This document shows positions 16,971 to 26,012 of a stretch of 64,000 nucleotides of DNA, one piece after another; position 1 is the first letter of the stretch; each line of letters starts with the position of its first letter. A program made the translations under genes and the position numbers. Under the pieces are notes generated by a model that did not search any database, was not told where the DNA came from, and saw only the letters and a list, made by a program, of their open reading frames with translations. The stretch covers positions 27,372 through 91,371 of the forward strand of contig NZ_NTGA01000022.1 of NCBI RefSeq assembly GCF_002289575.1. The letters run 5' to 3'. Source of the stretch: Dietzia natronolimnaea. GTDB taxonomy: Bacteria > Actinomycetota > Actinomycetes > Mycobacteriales > Mycobacteriaceae.

Positions 16971-17705
16971 ATGGCACTCGTCGAGATCTCAGGCGTGAAC
17001 AAGCACTTCGGTGACTTCCAGGCGCTCAAGGACATCACCATGTCCATCGATCAGGGCGAGGTCATCGTCGTGATCGGCCCCTCGGGCTCGGGCAAGTCGA
17101 CGCTGTGCAGGGCGATCAACAGGCTCGAGACCTTCGAGTCGGGCTCGATCACCATCGACGGCAAGGAGCTGCCCGAGGAGGGCAAGGCGCTCGCCAAGCT
17201 CCGTGCGGACGTCGGCATGGTCTTCCAGTCGTTCAACCTGTTCGCGCACAAGACGATCCTCGAGAACGTCACCCTCGGCCCCATCAAGGTGCGCAAACAG
17301 TCCAAGGCCGTCGCGGAGAAGCGGGCGATGGAACTGCTGGAGCGGGTGGGTGTCGAGCACCAGGCGTCCAAGTACCCGGCCCAGCTCTCGGGTGGTCAAC
17401 AGCAGCGTGTCGCCATCGCGCGGTCCCTCGCGATGGACCCCAAGGTCATGCTCTTCGACGAGCCCACCTCCGCCCTGGACCCGGAGATGATCAACGAGGT
17501 CCTCGACGTGATGACCGGGCTGGCGAGGTCCGGGATGACCATGGTCGTGGTCACCCACGAGATGGGATTCGCGCGCAAGGCCGCCGACCGCGTCATCTTC
17601 ATGGCCGACGGGGAACTGGTCGAACAGGCCACCCCTGAGGATTTCTTCACCAACCCGCAGAGCGCCCGTGCCAAGGACTTCCTGTCCAAGATCCTGACCA
17701 ACTGA
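16971..17705 (+). CDS. gluA: Glutamate/amino-acid ABC transporter ATP-binding protein GluA
   Basis: 244 aa, HisP/GlnQ-type ATPase. Walker A is GPSGSGKST, the signature LSGGQQQRV, Walker B VMLFDEP, the switch His VVTHEM. It powers uptake by the GluBCD partners. The ATG at 16971 was chosen because a TATGAT -10 box lies 7 bases upstream, leaving no room for a leader; the frame continues upstream without family residues. It heads the four-gene gluABCD cluster in the same order as the Corynebacterium glutamate system. Confidence 0.95.
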   Translation: MALVEISGVNKHFGDFQALKDITMSIDQGEVIVVIGPSGSGKSTLCRAINRLETFESGSITIDGKELPEEGKALAKLRADVGMVFQSFNLFAHKTILENVTLGPIKVRKQSKAVAEKRAMELLERVGVEHQASKYPAQLSGGQQQRVAIARSLAMDPKVMLFDEPTSALDPEMINEVLDVMTGLARSGMTMVVVTHEMGFARKAADRVIFMADGELVEQATPEDFFTNPQSARAKDFLSKILTN

Positions 17706-17799
17706 GTCGGCTCGGGTCCGCTCACCACCCCCGAACCGGGCCCCCGTTCCAGAATCACCTCCCCCAGATCTCGACCCACCCATTTCACGAGGAGAACAC

Positions 17800-18615
17800 A
17801 TGAACTTCCGACGGATCGGATCGGCCGCAGCGGCGGTCACCCTGGCTCTCGGCCTGGCCGCGTGCGGGAACGATGACGGGGGCGAGAACCAGCTCCGGAT
17901 CGGCATCAAGTTCGACCAGCCGGGCCTGGGGCTGAAGGTGGGCAACGACTACAACGGGCTCGACGTCGACGTGGCCACCTACGTGGCCGAGAAGCTCGGC
18001 ACCCCCGCCGAGGACATCGAGTGGGTCCAGGCACCGAGCGCGCAGCGCGAGACCCTCCTCGAGACCGGGCAGGTGGACATGATCGTGGCCACCTACTCGA
18101 TCACCGACTCCCGCAAGGAGAAGGTCGACTTCGCCGGACCGTACTTCATCGCCGGCCAGGACCTCCTGGTCCGCGCGGACGACGACAGCATCACCGGGCC
18201 GGAGTCGCTCGACGGCAAGCGCCTGTGCTCGGTCTCCGGGTCGACCTCGGCGCAGAACGTCCAGGAGGAGGTCCCGGGGGTCAACCTCCAGGAGTTCGGC
18301 ACCTACTCCGAGTGCGTCTCGGCACTGGTCTCCAACGCGGTCGACGCACTCACCACGGATGACACGATCCTCGCGGGTTACGCCGCGCAGGACCAGTACC
18401 AGGGTCAGCTCAAGGTGGTCGGATCCCCCTTCTCCGAGGAGCTCTACGGGATCGGTATCCAGAAGGGCGACACGGAGAAGTGCGAGCAGATCAACGAGGC
18501 CATCCGCGAGATGATCTCCGACGGCAGCTGGGACGCGGCCGTCGAGGAGAACCTCGGAGCGGCGGGCTTCGAGCCGGGAGAGGGCAACCCGCCCAACCCG
18601 GACGCCTGCGCCTGA
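17800..18615 (+). CDS. gluB: Glutamate-type ABC transporter substrate-binding lipoprotein GluB
   Basis: 271 aa. Signal peptide with lipobox LAAC and lipidated Cys22, then a type-II periplasmic-binding fold of the SBP_bac_3 family. The ligand-binding region includes 'ATYSITDSRKEKVDFAGPYF', where the Arg and Asp typically grip the amino-acid alpha groups, and DALTTDDTILAGYA. A strong GAGGAGA ribosome-binding site precedes the ATG. The fold fits glutamate or glutamine/aspartate; the exact ligand is inferred from gene order. Confidence 0.94.
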   Translation: MNFRRIGSAAAAVTLALGLAACGNDDGGENQLRIGIKFDQPGLGLKVGNDYNGLDVDVATYVAEKLGTPAEDIEWVQAPSAQRETLLETGQVDMIVATYSITDSRKEKVDFAGPYFIAGQDLLVRADDDSITGPESLDGKRLCSVSGSTSAQNVQEEVPGVNLQEFGTYSECVSALVSNAVDALTTDDTILAGYAAQDQYQGQLKVVGSPFSEELYGIGIQKGDTEKCEQINEAIREMISDGSWDAAVEENLGAAGFEPGEGNPPNPDACA

Positions 18616-18630
18616 TCTGACCTGACAACT

Positions 18631-18663
18631 CCTCCGCGCCACCGGTGAACGGTGGCGCGGAGG
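18631..18663 (+). repeat. Long intercistronic stem-loop between gluB and gluC
   Basis: Fourteen bases (18631-18644) pair perfectly with 18650-18663 around a 5-base loop. There is no T-run, and gluC starts 31 bases later. Such hairpins after binding-protein genes usually protect the upstream message from 3' decay or partly terminate, giving more binding protein than permease. Confidence 0.8.
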
Positions 18664-18693
18664 CCCTCCACACCTCATGACGGAAGGTGGACC

Positions 18694-19356
18694 ATGGGCG
18701 ATATCTTCGCCGACTATGACGTCCTCGGGGCGGTGTGGGTCACCATTCAGCTCTCGCTCCTCGGGACGGTGGGCGCATTGGTGCTGGGGACGATCATCGC
18801 GATCCTGCGGGTCTCCCCGGTGGCCGTCCTCCGCGGACTCGGCACCTCCTACGTCAACATCTTCCGGAACCTGCCGCTGACGCTGCTGATGGTGTTCAGC
18901 ATCCTCGGCCTGTCCTTCATCCTCCAGCTGTCCGTCTCGGACGACTTCGCCCGCAACGCCTTCTGGTGGGCCGCGATCATGCTCGCTGTCTACCACGCGG
19001 CGTACGTCTGCGAGGCCCTGCGCTCCGGTGTCAACACGGTCCCGGTGGGCCAGGCCGAGGCCGCCCGGTCCATCGGACTCGGGTTCGGGCAGTCGCTGCG
19101 GGAGGTGATCCTCCCGCAGGCGTTCCGAGGGTCCATCGCACCCATGGGTTCGGTGATCATCGCTCTCATCAAGAACTCGACGGTCGCCGCCGTCATCGGC
19201 GTGGGCGACTCGGCCGGGCTGCTCCAGGTGATCACGGAGAACGAGGGCGCGAGCCTGCCGACGTTCTTCTTCTTCGCCATGGTGTTCGTGATCCTCACCC
19301 TCCCGATCGGACTCTGGACCACGTCCCTCTCACGGAAGCTGTCGGTGAAGCGATGA
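18694..19356 (+). CDS. gluC: Glutamate-type ABC transporter permease GluC
   Basis: 220 aa, HisM-type permease with about five hydrophobic helices. The EAA loop is 'EAARSIGLGFGQSLREVILPQAFR'-like and sits at ~125-150, where it contacts the ATPase. The ATG at 18694 follows GGAAGGTGG. Its TGA overlaps the gluD ATG (ATGA), so the two permeases are translationally coupled, as expected for a heterodimeric channel. Confidence 0.94.
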   Translation: MGDIFADYDVLGAVWVTIQLSLLGTVGALVLGTIIAILRVSPVAVLRGLGTSYVNIFRNLPLTLLMVFSILGLSFILQLSVSDDFARNAFWWAAIMLAVYHAAYVCEALRSGVNTVPVGQAEAARSIGLGFGQSLREVILPQAFRGSIAPMGSVIIALIKNSTVAAVIGVGDSAGLLQVITENEGASLPTFFFFAMVFVILTLPIGLWTTSLSRKLSVKR

Positions 19357-20183
19357 GCACCCAGGCCGTCCTGTTCGACGCCCCGGGCCCCAAGGCCCGC
19401 CTCCGCCACAAGATCTTCACGGTGATCGGTGCCCTGATCGCCGTCGGCATCGCCTACGTGGTCTACATCCAGTTCGAGGCCGCCGGCCAGCTGCAGGCGT
19501 TCATGTGGGAGCCGTTCGTCACCGACCCGGAGGTGTGGACCTCCTACCTGATCCCCGGTCTCAAGGGGACGTTCACCGCGGCGGCCATCTCGATCGTCCT
19601 CGCGGTGATCTTCGGGCTGCTCTTCGGCATGGGCAGGCTCTCGCCGTTCGCCCCACTGCGGTGGTTCTGCGGCGTGATCGTGGAGTTCTTCCGCTCGGTC
19701 CCGGTGCTGCTGATGATGGTGTTCGCCTACTTCGGCTACTTCGCAACCTCGAACCTTGTGCCCAACCAGCACGCGCCGCTGGCCGCGGTGGTCACCGCCC
19801 TGACCCTCTACAACGGTGCGGTCATCGCGGAACTCGTCCGCTCCGGAGTCCACGGACTGCCCAAGGGGCAGACGGAGGCCGGGCTCGCCGTGGGCCTCAC
19901 CCCGGGGCAGGTGCTCCGCTCGATCCAGCTACCGCAGGCACTCACGGCCATGCTCCCGGCGCTCGTCGGCCAACTCGTCGTGGTCCTCAAGGACTCCGCA
20001 CTCGGCTACGGCATCACCTACCTGGAGTTGCTCAACTGGTCCAAGACCCTGGGGTCCGCCTACGCCAACACCGTTCCCGCGTACATCGTGGCGGGCATCC
20101 TCTTCGTCGTCATCAACTACTCGCTCACCAAGTTCGCCGTGTACCTCGAAGGTCGGCTGAAGAAGCGCCGCGCCAGGGCCTGA
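19353..20183 (+). CDS. gluD: Glutamate-type ABC transporter permease GluD
   Basis: 276 aa, HisM-type permease. It has an extra N-terminal segment (~25-45 hydrophobic) before the core of five helices, as GluD proteins do. The EAA loop is TEAGLAVGLTPGQVLRSIQL at ~175-195. The basic C-terminus (GRLKKRRARA) is cytoplasmic. The gene begins within the gluC stop and is last in the operon; a hairpin terminator lies about 70 bases downstream. Confidence 0.94.
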   Translation: MSTQAVLFDAPGPKARLRHKIFTVIGALIAVGIAYVVYIQFEAAGQLQAFMWEPFVTDPEVWTSYLIPGLKGTFTAAAISIVLAVIFGLLFGMGRLSPFAPLRWFCGVIVEFFRSVPVLLMMVFAYFGYFATSNLVPNQHAPLAAVVTALTLYNGAVIAELVRSGVHGLPKGQTEAGLAVGLTPGQVLRSIQLPQALTAMLPALVGQLVVVLKDSALGYGITYLELLNWSKTLGSAYANTVPAYIVAGILFVVINYSLTKFAVYLEGRLKKRRARA

Positions 20184-20200
20184 GCCGCCGCGCCGCGCAC

Positions 20201-20255
20201 CGCCAGAGACCCGCACCGTCGAGACCCGCGCCGCCAGAGACCCGCACCGTCGAGA
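20201..20255 (+). repeat. Direct repeat downstream of gluD
   Basis: A 24-base sequence occurs twice without mismatch (20201-20224 and 20232-20255), period 31, between the gluD stop and the terminator. Confidence 0.75.
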
Positions 20256-20305
20256 AGGACGTTCCGCACACATCGCCCGAGAGGGCAGGCGCGGAACGTC
20301 CTTTT
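20255..20305 (+). terminator. Intrinsic terminator of the gluABCD operon
   Basis: AAGGACGTTCCGC (20255-20267) pairs with GCGGAACGTCCTT (20291-20303). The loop holds a small inner hairpin GCCC/GGGC, and the right arm runs into TTTT. It lies between the convergent gluD and SDR genes, so it may work in both directions. Confidence 0.82.
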
Positions 20306-20309
20306 CGAT

Positions 20310-20351
20310 GGCGGGGCGTGCTACTTCCGTGGCGGGGCGTGCTACTTCGGT
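20310..20351 (+). repeat. 21-bp tandem duplication at the SDR 3' end
   Basis: Two 21-base units (20310-20330 and 20331-20351) differ by one base. The second covers the last codons and stop of the minus-strand SDR gene, so the first is a copy of that gene's end lying outside the coding region. Confidence 0.7.
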
Positions 20352-21118
20352 GGCATCCGGATGCCACCGTCGACGCGGACGGTCTGCGCGTTCATGTACG
20401 GGTTGGTGAGAAGCTCCATCACCATCGACGCCAGCTCGTCGCCCGAGCCGAGGCGCTTGGGGAACAGCACGCTCTCGCCGAGCTTGGCCTTGAACGCCTC
20501 GGAATCGGGGCCCTCACCGTAGATGGGGGTGTCGATGAGGCCGGGGGCCACGGTGTTGAGGCGGATACCGGCGGCCGACAGGTCTCGGGCGACGGGCAGG
20601 GTCAGGCCCACGATGCCGCCCTTGGACGCGGAGTACGCGGCCTGGCCGATCTGACCGTCGAACGCGGCGACGGAGGCCATGTTGACGATCGCGCCCTTCT
20701 GGCCGTCGTCGTCGGCCTCGCCGCGGGACATGGCCGTGGCGGCCAACCGCAGCATGTCGAACGAGCCGATGAGGTTGATGTCGATGACCTTGCGGAACGA
20801 GTCGAGGTCGAAGGCGGAGGCGAACTCGCCGTCCCGGCCGATCGTGCGCTGCGCCCACCCGATGCCGGCCGAGTTGACCAGGTACCGCAGCGGACCCAGT
20901 TCGAGAGCGGCCTCGACGGCCTTGACGTTGTCCTCGGTTTTGGTCACGTCGACAGCCACGAACGCGCCCCCGACCTCGTTCGCCAGGGCCTCGCCCTTCT
21001 CGGCGTTGAGGTCGGCGACGACCACCTTCGCCCCCTGGGCGGCGAGCTGACGGACGACGGCGGCGCCGATTCCCGACGCACCGCCTGTGACGATTGCACT
21101 TGCTCCGGAGATATCCAT
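20342..21118 (-). CDS. SDR-family dehydrogenase (3-hydroxyacyl-CoA dehydrogenase type II-like)
   Basis: 258 aa, classical short-chain dehydrogenase. The NAD-binding TGGASGIG begins near residue 11, an Asp ending beta2 (VVVADLN) favours NAD over NADP, and the catalytic Ser (NMASVAA) and YSASK are present. The C-terminal GGIRMPPK is usual for the HSD17B10-like 3-hydroxyacyl-CoA group, which acts in fatty-acid or branched-chain amino-acid degradation. No beta-oxidation partner is adjacent, so substrate is open. TACGGT lies 6 bases before the ATG (leaderless signal). Confidence 0.88.
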   Translation of the reverse strand: MDISGASAIVTGGASGIGAAVVRQLAAQGAKVVVADLNAEKGEALANEVGGAFVAVDVTKTEDNVKAVEAALELGPLRYLVNSAGIGWAQRTIGRDGEFASAFDLDSFRKVIDINLIGSFDMLRLAATAMSRGEADDDGQKGAIVNMASVAAFDGQIGQAAYSASKGGIVGLTLPVARDLSAAGIRLNTVAPGLIDTPIYGEGPDSEAFKAKLGESVLFPKRLGSGDELASMVMELLTNPYMNAQTVRVDGGIRMPPK

Positions 21119-21179
21119 GCCAGAACCGTAACAAGCAGACGAGACCGACATCGCGGACACGGGTCGTTCAGTCGGGAAG

Positions 21180-21608
21180 TCAGCCTGCCTCGCCCTCGAC
21201 CACCACGTCCCACCGGATGCCGAACCGATCGTGGACCTGCCCGTAGAGGTCCCCCCACGGGGCGACCTCGAACGGCATCGCCATCTCGCCCCCGCTACCG
21301 GTGACCTTGTCCAGGAACGCACGGGCCTCGTCCTCGGTGTCGAACCCCAGGAGGAACGAATAGACATCGTTCCTCGGCTGCGGGAGGGTCTCGCCCATCG
21401 CATCTCCACCGGTCAGGGTGATCCCGGGGGCCTCGAGGGTCGCGTGCGCCACCGACCCGTGGGGCGGGTCGAACGGGAAGTCCTCGGTGGAGGGGAACTG
21501 GTCGTAGGTCATCACCTCGAGCGTCCCCCCGAAAAGTTCCTGGTAGTAGGGGAACGCCTCGGCTGCGTTGCCGGGGAAGGAGATGTAGGGGACGCAGGTC
21601 ATGGCCAT
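21180..21608 (-). CDS. PhnB/VOC-family glyoxalase-like protein
   Basis: 142 aa, DUF899-unrelated PhnB-like VOC protein. The N-terminus 'PYISFPGNAAEAFPYYQELFGG' and the 'GDLYGQVHDRFGIRWDV' end are typical of PhnB-type proteins, whose function is unclear despite the name. Either of two ATGs six bases apart (21608, 21602) could be used; AGAGG lies about 8 bases before the first. No phosphonate genes are nearby. Confidence 0.87.
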   Translation of the reverse strand: MAMTCVPYISFPGNAAEAFPYYQELFGGTLEVMTYDQFPSTEDFPFDPPHGSVAHATLEAPGITLTGGDAMGETLPQPRNDVYSFLLGFDTEDEARAFLDKVTGSGGEMAMPFEVAPWGDLYGQVHDRFGIRWDVVVEGEAG

Positions 21609-21692
21609 GGTCGGAGCCTCTCGTCACGGGTGACCGCGTGCCGGTGCGACCCGGTAGACGCCACGCTAGACCTACTCGTGGCACAGGTCACG

Positions 21693-22328
21693 TTAAATCT
21701 CGCCGTCGTCGTCTCCGGTCTCGGCGTCCTCGCCGCTCGGTCCGGCCGACGCAGGTCGCCGGCCGGCCAGTGCGAGCAGGCGGGCACGCGAATCCGCCCC
21801 GAGCGAGACCGGGCCCGCTTCGGCGAGCACGTCGAACGACCGCATCAGCTCCACCACTCTCCGGGCGTGGTCGAGGGTCCAGGCGGCCAGGTCCTCCGCC
21901 TCCTCGGACTCCCACGTCCGCGGCTCGAGATCGTGCGCGTGGACCAGCAGTTCGAACACCCGCAGCGCGAGGAGGTCGCGAACCGGTATCTCGGCCAGTC
22001 GGTGCGGGACCAGCGCGTCGGCGTCCCGGGCCCGCGCGAATTCCTTTCGCAGGCCGGCGGACGTGCGGTGCAGGGCGGGGACCGGCCTCTCGCCGGCGTG
22101 GTCGGCGGTGCGGGTCCACGCGATCTCCGCTTCCGGCAACCGCGGGAAGTAGGCGGCGTAGCGCAGCCCGCCGCCCAGGACGTGATTGGCGCAGTCGCGT
22201 CGGCTCCATCCCGGGCAGGCGCCGCAGTCGCCCTCGAGACCGCCGGAGAGCGCGCGGCCGAACAGGGTGGTGGCGCGGTCGAGGACCGCGAGGTCCTCCG
22301 GGCTCAACGGGGTCGGGGTCACGGGCAC
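21693..22328 (-). CDS. Mycothiol-dependent maleylpyruvate isomerase family protein (DinB-like fold)
   Basis: 211 aa, four-helix DinB_2/MDMPI architecture. Likely metal ligands are the His in CANHVLGGG and the Glu/His set in 'RVFELLVHAHDLE'. Proteins of this superfamily use mycothiol as a thiol cofactor in isomerase or transferase reactions; this copy has no aromatic-degradation neighbour, so its substrate is unknown. The start is a GTG with no clear ribosome-binding site. The C-terminal ~25 residues are acidic and disordered. Confidence 0.8.
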   Translation of the reverse strand: MPVTPTPLSPEDLAVLDRATTLFGRALSGGLEGDCGACPGWSRRDCANHVLGGGLRYAAYFPRLPEAEIAWTRTADHAGERPVPALHRTSAGLRKEFARARDADALVPHRLAEIPVRDLLALRVFELLVHAHDLEPRTWESEEAEDLAAWTLDHARRVVELMRSFDVLAEAGPVSLGADSRARLLALAGRRPASAGPSGEDAETGDDDGEI

Positions 22329-22430
22329 CTCATCTGCAGGAATGTCTGGCCCTCACACTAGGTTGACTGGGACGGTGTGACCAGATCGCGCCAGCCCTTC
22401 AGCCGTGACGAGAAAGGACCGATACCCGCC

Positions 22431-24476
22431 ATGAGCCCGCAGACCTCCGGTGCAGCAGAGACCCGGGAGTTCCAGGCCGAGACCCGGCAGCTGCTGGATC
22501 TGATGATCCACTCGATCTACTCCAACCCGGACACCTTCCTCCGAGAGGTCATCTCCAACTCCTCGGACGCGCTGGACAAGGTGAGGCTGGCCGCGATTCA
22601 GGACTCCTCGCTGGGGGTCGACACCTCGGACCTGCACATCGAGTTGATCCCCGATGAGCAGGCCCGCATCCTGACGATCCGCGACAACGGCATCGGGATG
22701 TCCCGCGACGAGGTGGTGGACCTCATCGGCACGCTTGCGAAATCGGGCACCGGGCAGATGCGGGAGGCTCTCGCGGCGGCGCGCGCGGCGCAGGAGGCGG
22801 GCGAGGCCAGCGAGCAGGTGACCGCCGATCTCATCGGGCAATTCGGTATCGGGTTCTACTCCACGTTCATGGTCGCCGACGAGGTCACGTTGGTCACCCG
22901 TAAGGCCGGCGAGACCACCGGCACCCGCTGGACGTCGGGAGGCGAGGGGACGTACACGATCGAGGAGGCCCCCGATGCTCCTCAGGGCACCTCGGTGGTC
23001 CTCCGGCTCAAGCCCGCCGGCGGGGACGCGGCGCTGCCGGACTATGCCGCGGAGTCCACGCTGCGCCGGGTCGTGCGCACCTACTCTGACTTCATCTCCT
23101 GGCCGATCCGCATGGAGGTGCAGCGCCCGGCACCGGAGCCGACGGGGGATGACGACGAGGGGAACGACCCCGCCGCGGAGAGCGCGCTCACCGAGACCGT
23201 GACGCTCAACTCGCAGAAGGCGCTGTGGACGCGGCCCCGCTCCGAGGTGACTGATGAGGAGTACGCGGAGTTCTACCGTCACGTCTCCCACGCCTGGGAC
23301 GAGCCGCTGGAGACCATCACCCTCAAGGCGGAGGGGACGTTCGAGTACCAGGCGCTGCTGTTCCTGCCCACCCAGGTGCCGTTCGACCTGTTCTCGCCGG
23401 ACGCCAAGCGCGGCGTTCAGCTCTACGTCCGCAGAGTCTTCATCATGGACGACTGCGAGGAGCTGGTGCCTCCCTTCCTGCGCTTCGTCAAGGGCATCGT
23501 CGACGCCCAGGACCTCTCGCTCAACGTCTCGCGCGAGATCCTGCAACAGGACCGTCAGGTCCGCGCGATCCGCAAGCGACTGGTCAAGCGGGTGCTGCAG
23601 ACCATCGAGCAGCTCAGGACCGAGCGTCCCGAGGAGTTCCGTTCGTTCTGGAAGAACTTCGGCGCGGTTCTGAAGGAGGGCCTGATCTCCGATGTCGACG
23701 CCCGCGAGCAGCTGCTGGCCGTGAGCACGTTCGCGTCCACTCGTCCGCGTCCGGAGGAGTCCGACGGGGTCACCGAGGTTCCAGAGGGTTCAGAGGGCAC
23801 CGAGGGCACCGGGGGCGAGGACGAGGCGGGCACGACGATCGCCGAGTATGTCTCCCGGATGGTCGAGGGGCAGGAGGAGATCTACTACCTCACCGGCACG
23901 TCCCGTGCGGCGGTGGAGAACTCCCCGCATCTGGAGGCGTTCCGGGCACGGGGTGTGGAGGTGCTGGTGCTCACCGACCCGGTCGACGAGGTGTGGGTCG
24001 ACGCGGTCGGCGAGGTCGACGGCAGGCGGCTGCGCTCGGTGGCCAAGGGTGATGTGGACCTGTCCGGTATCGGAGCCGAGGGCCAGGACACGACGGGCGA
24101 GGCGGATTCCGCGGAGTTCGCCGGGTTGCTCGGCTGGCTGGGCGAGGAGTTGGCCGACGAGGTCAAGCAGGTGCGACTCTCGCATCGTCTGACCGAGTCC
24201 GCCGCGTGCATGGTCGGCGACGAGTTCGACATGACCCCGCAGCTCGAGGCCATGTACCGGGCCTCGGGCATGGAGTTGCCGACCAGCAAGAGGATCCTGG
24301 AACTCAACCCGTCGCACCCTCTGGTCGAGCGGTTGCGGACGCAGCATGCCGAGGACCCGTCGGCCCCGGGGCTCGCCCAGTCGGCGCGCCTGCTCTCGGG
24401 TGCGGCGGTCCTGGCCGAGGGCGGGACGCTGTCGGACCCCGCTGCGTTCGCCCGACTGCTGGTCGACCGGATCTGA
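22431..24476 (+). CDS. htpG: Molecular chaperone HtpG (Hsp90)
   Basis: 681 aa. The GHKL ATPase domain (~1-245) shows FLREVISNSSDALDK, the DNGIGMS loop and GQFGIGFYS. The middle domain holds the ATP-contacting Arg in LNVSREILQQ, and a C-terminal dimerisation domain follows. Two acidic, low-complexity inserts are visible: one after the N-domain (GDDDEGNDP) and one near residue 450 (EGSEGTEGTGGEDE). The ATG at 22431 matches the family N-terminus; a GTG at 22377 in frame is less likely. It assists folding of stress-sensitive clients in the cytosol. Confidence 0.95.
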   Translation: MSPQTSGAAETREFQAETRQLLDLMIHSIYSNPDTFLREVISNSSDALDKVRLAAIQDSSLGVDTSDLHIELIPDEQARILTIRDNGIGMSRDEVVDLIGTLAKSGTGQMREALAAARAAQEAGEASEQVTADLIGQFGIGFYSTFMVADEVTLVTRKAGETTGTRWTSGGEGTYTIEEAPDAPQGTSVVLRLKPAGGDAALPDYAAESTLRRVVRTYSDFISWPIRMEVQRPAPEPTGDDDEGNDPAAESALTETVTLNSQKALWTRPRSEVTDEEYAEFYRHVSHAWDEPLETITLKAEGTFEYQALLFLPTQVPFDLFSPDAKRGVQLYVRRVFIMDDCEELVPPFLRFVKGIVDAQDLSLNVSREILQQDRQVRAIRKRLVKRVLQTIEQLRTERPEEFRSFWKNFGAVLKEGLISDVDAREQLLAVSTFASTRPRPEESDGVTEVPEGSEGTEGTGGEDEAGTTIAEYVSRMVEGQEEIYYLTGTSRAAVENSPHLEAFRARGVEVLVLTDPVDEVWVDAVGEVDGRRLRSVAKGDVDLSGIGAEGQDTTGEADSAEFAGLLGWLGEELADEVKQVRLSHRLTESAACMVGDEFDMTPQLEAMYRASGMELPTSKRILELNPSHPLVERLRTQHAEDPSAPGLAQSARLLSGAAVLAEGGTLSDPAAFARLLVDRI

Positions 24477-24483
24477 CGAACGG

Positions 24484-25110
24484 TCAGTCGATCGTCGCCC
24501 CGCGGGTGTCCGGGTCGGATCCCGCGGGGCGCCGGCCGCCTCCCCAGTAGCCGCAGACAGCTCCGATCACGCCGCCCAGTGCGGTCTCCACCGGAGTGTG
24601 GTGATCGATCCGGACCCGGGCCCAGGCCACGGGGGGAATCAGAGTGAGCAGCCGCCAGTAACGGTGCGACAGTTCCCGGGCCAGCACCGCGATGACGCCG
24701 GCCAGGACCGCGATGTGGAAGGAGACCTTGACCCGAGTGGTGGCGGCGCCCGCGACGCCCAGTGCCACGAGGGCGGCCCGGGTCATGCGCCTCAACTCGG
24801 GCGGTGCTTCGCGACGTCGTTGGGCCACCATCAGTGTCACCACCGACCCGGCGATGCCGGCGATCACGAGCGGGCGGTCCTCCCGCCGGGTGACGTGGTG
24901 ATCGGACAAGGCCTTACGTCGGACCCTCCAGGCGATGGCCGCCTGCGGCACCAGCCCCAGCCCCGACGCGGTCGCGAGGCCCCAGCCGGGCGAGCCCACG
25001 CGGCGCCCGAGGTGGAGCGAGCCGACCGTGAGCACCACCCAGGGAGCGAAGGCCTCGGTCAGGATCACCTCCGGGGCCGCCCTCCGGTCACCCCGCGGGT
25101 GGGGGTCCAT
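24484..25110 (-). CDS. PAP2-like membrane protein (divergent), second of a pair
   Basis: 208 aa with about five hydrophobic helices. It looks like a shortened, divergent PAP2 phosphatase: a KVSFHIA motif stands where SGH is expected and '[16 protein letters not shown]' where the Arg/His/Asp motif is expected; the first KxxxxxxRP motif is not clear. Its ATG overlaps the stop of the upstream PAP2 gene by one base (TGATG), so they are coupled. Role probably in dephosphorylating a membrane lipid phosphate, or as a partner of the upstream enzyme. Confidence 0.72.
   Translation of the reverse strand: MDPHPRGDRRAAPEVILTEAFAPWVVLTVGSLHLGRRVGSPGWGLATASGLGLVPQAAIAWRVRRKALSDHHVTRREDRPLVIAGIAGSVVTLMVAQRRREAPPELRRMTRAALVALGVAGAATTRVKVSFHIAVLAGVIAVLARELSHRYWRLLTLIPPVAWARVRIDHHTPVETALGGVIGAVCGYWGGGRRPAGSDPDTRGATID
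24496..24531. terminator. Hairpin between convergent htpG and PAP2-like genes
   Basis: An 11-base arm (24496-24506) pairs with 24521-24531 around a 14-base loop. It lies 20 bases after the htpG stop and inside the last codons of the convergent gene. No T-run. Confidence 0.6.
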
Positions 25111-25895
25111 CACGCCTCCGGGCGCGAGAGCAGCCGCGGGACGTAGTCGAGGCGGTCGGCGAGCCACATGATCGTGGCCACCTCGCCCACCCAGGCCAGG
25201 CTGACGCACCAGCCGGCGAGGACATCGCTGGGGAAATGGACCCCGAGGTACATGCGGGTCACCCCGACCGCGGGGACGTACGCTGCAGATCCCGCGATCA
25301 CCGGGTACCGCCATCCGGTGGGCCAGGCGAGTACGCAGGCGCACCCGGCGAGGGCCGCGCTCGCCATCGCGTGTCCGCTGGGGAACGAATAGCTCTTCTC
25401 CTGCACGATGTGGGCGAAGAAGGTGGGGCGGTCGCGCCGGTACAGGAGTTTGAGGACCGAGTTGATGATGGTGGACCCGACCAGGGACACCGTGAGCAGC
25501 GCGGCCGGGCGACGACTGCCCCGCACGTACGCCAGGTAGCCGGCGGCGGTGAGGGCGAAGACGGGAACCGCGGTGACCCCACCGAGTTCGGTGACGGCCC
25601 TGACGATCCGGGTGGTGCGTGGTGTGTGCCGCCGACGCAGCCACAGCATGACGGGCCGGTCGAAGGGAAGTTTGGCGCCGGACCTGATCCTCTCGGCCAG
25701 TTCCACGAACCCGATGACGGGCACGGCGAAGCCCGCGAAGGCCACCCCGAAGACCACCCAGGTTCCTCGAGGCAGGGGTTCCTGGCCCCTGTCGATGATG
25801 CTTCCCAGGAGCCCGTCGGAGGGGGCCAATGGTCGCAGGACGTCTTTCGCCGCGGTCAGGGTCCGGGTGCGACGGGAGGTCGTCGTGCGGGACAT
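25110..25895 (-). CDS. PAP2-family membrane phosphatase
   Basis: 261 aa, six hydrophobic helices. All three PAP2 motifs are intact: [17 protein letters not shown] and [11 protein letters not shown]. It should remove phosphate from a lipid such as phosphatidic acid or undecaprenyl pyrophosphate on the outer face of the membrane. The start is set at the ATG at 25895 because TAGGGT lies 6 bases upstream; an upstream GTG in frame would sit in that spacer. It is coupled to a second PAP2-like gene downstream. Confidence 0.9.
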   Translation of the reverse strand: MSRTTTSRRTRTLTAAKDVLRPLAPSDGLLGSIIDRGQEPLPRGTWVVFGVAFAGFAVPVIGFVELAERIRSGAKLPFDRPVMLWLRRRHTPRTTRIVRAVTELGGVTAVPVFALTAAGYLAYVRGSRRPAALLTVSLVGSTIINSVLKLLYRRDRPTFFAHIVQEKSYSFPSGHAMASAALAGCACVLAWPTGWRYPVIAGSAAYVPAVGVTRMYLGVHFPSDVLAGWCVSLAWVGEVATIMWLADRLDYVPRLLSRPEA

Positions 25896-26012
25896 GACCA
25901 CACCCTAGGCACAGTGGCGCGGCGGCGGGGGATCCCCGCGAACAGCGACACCGCCCGCGGGCCGGGGGGCGTGGCTACTGTGGATCGTGGCGACCCGACC
26001 AGCGGAGGACGA

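Noticed and set aside
20342..21409. Longer SDR protein starting at 21409
   Set aside because: The extra N-terminal part is antisense-like to the PhnB gene and the TACGGT box places the start at 21118.
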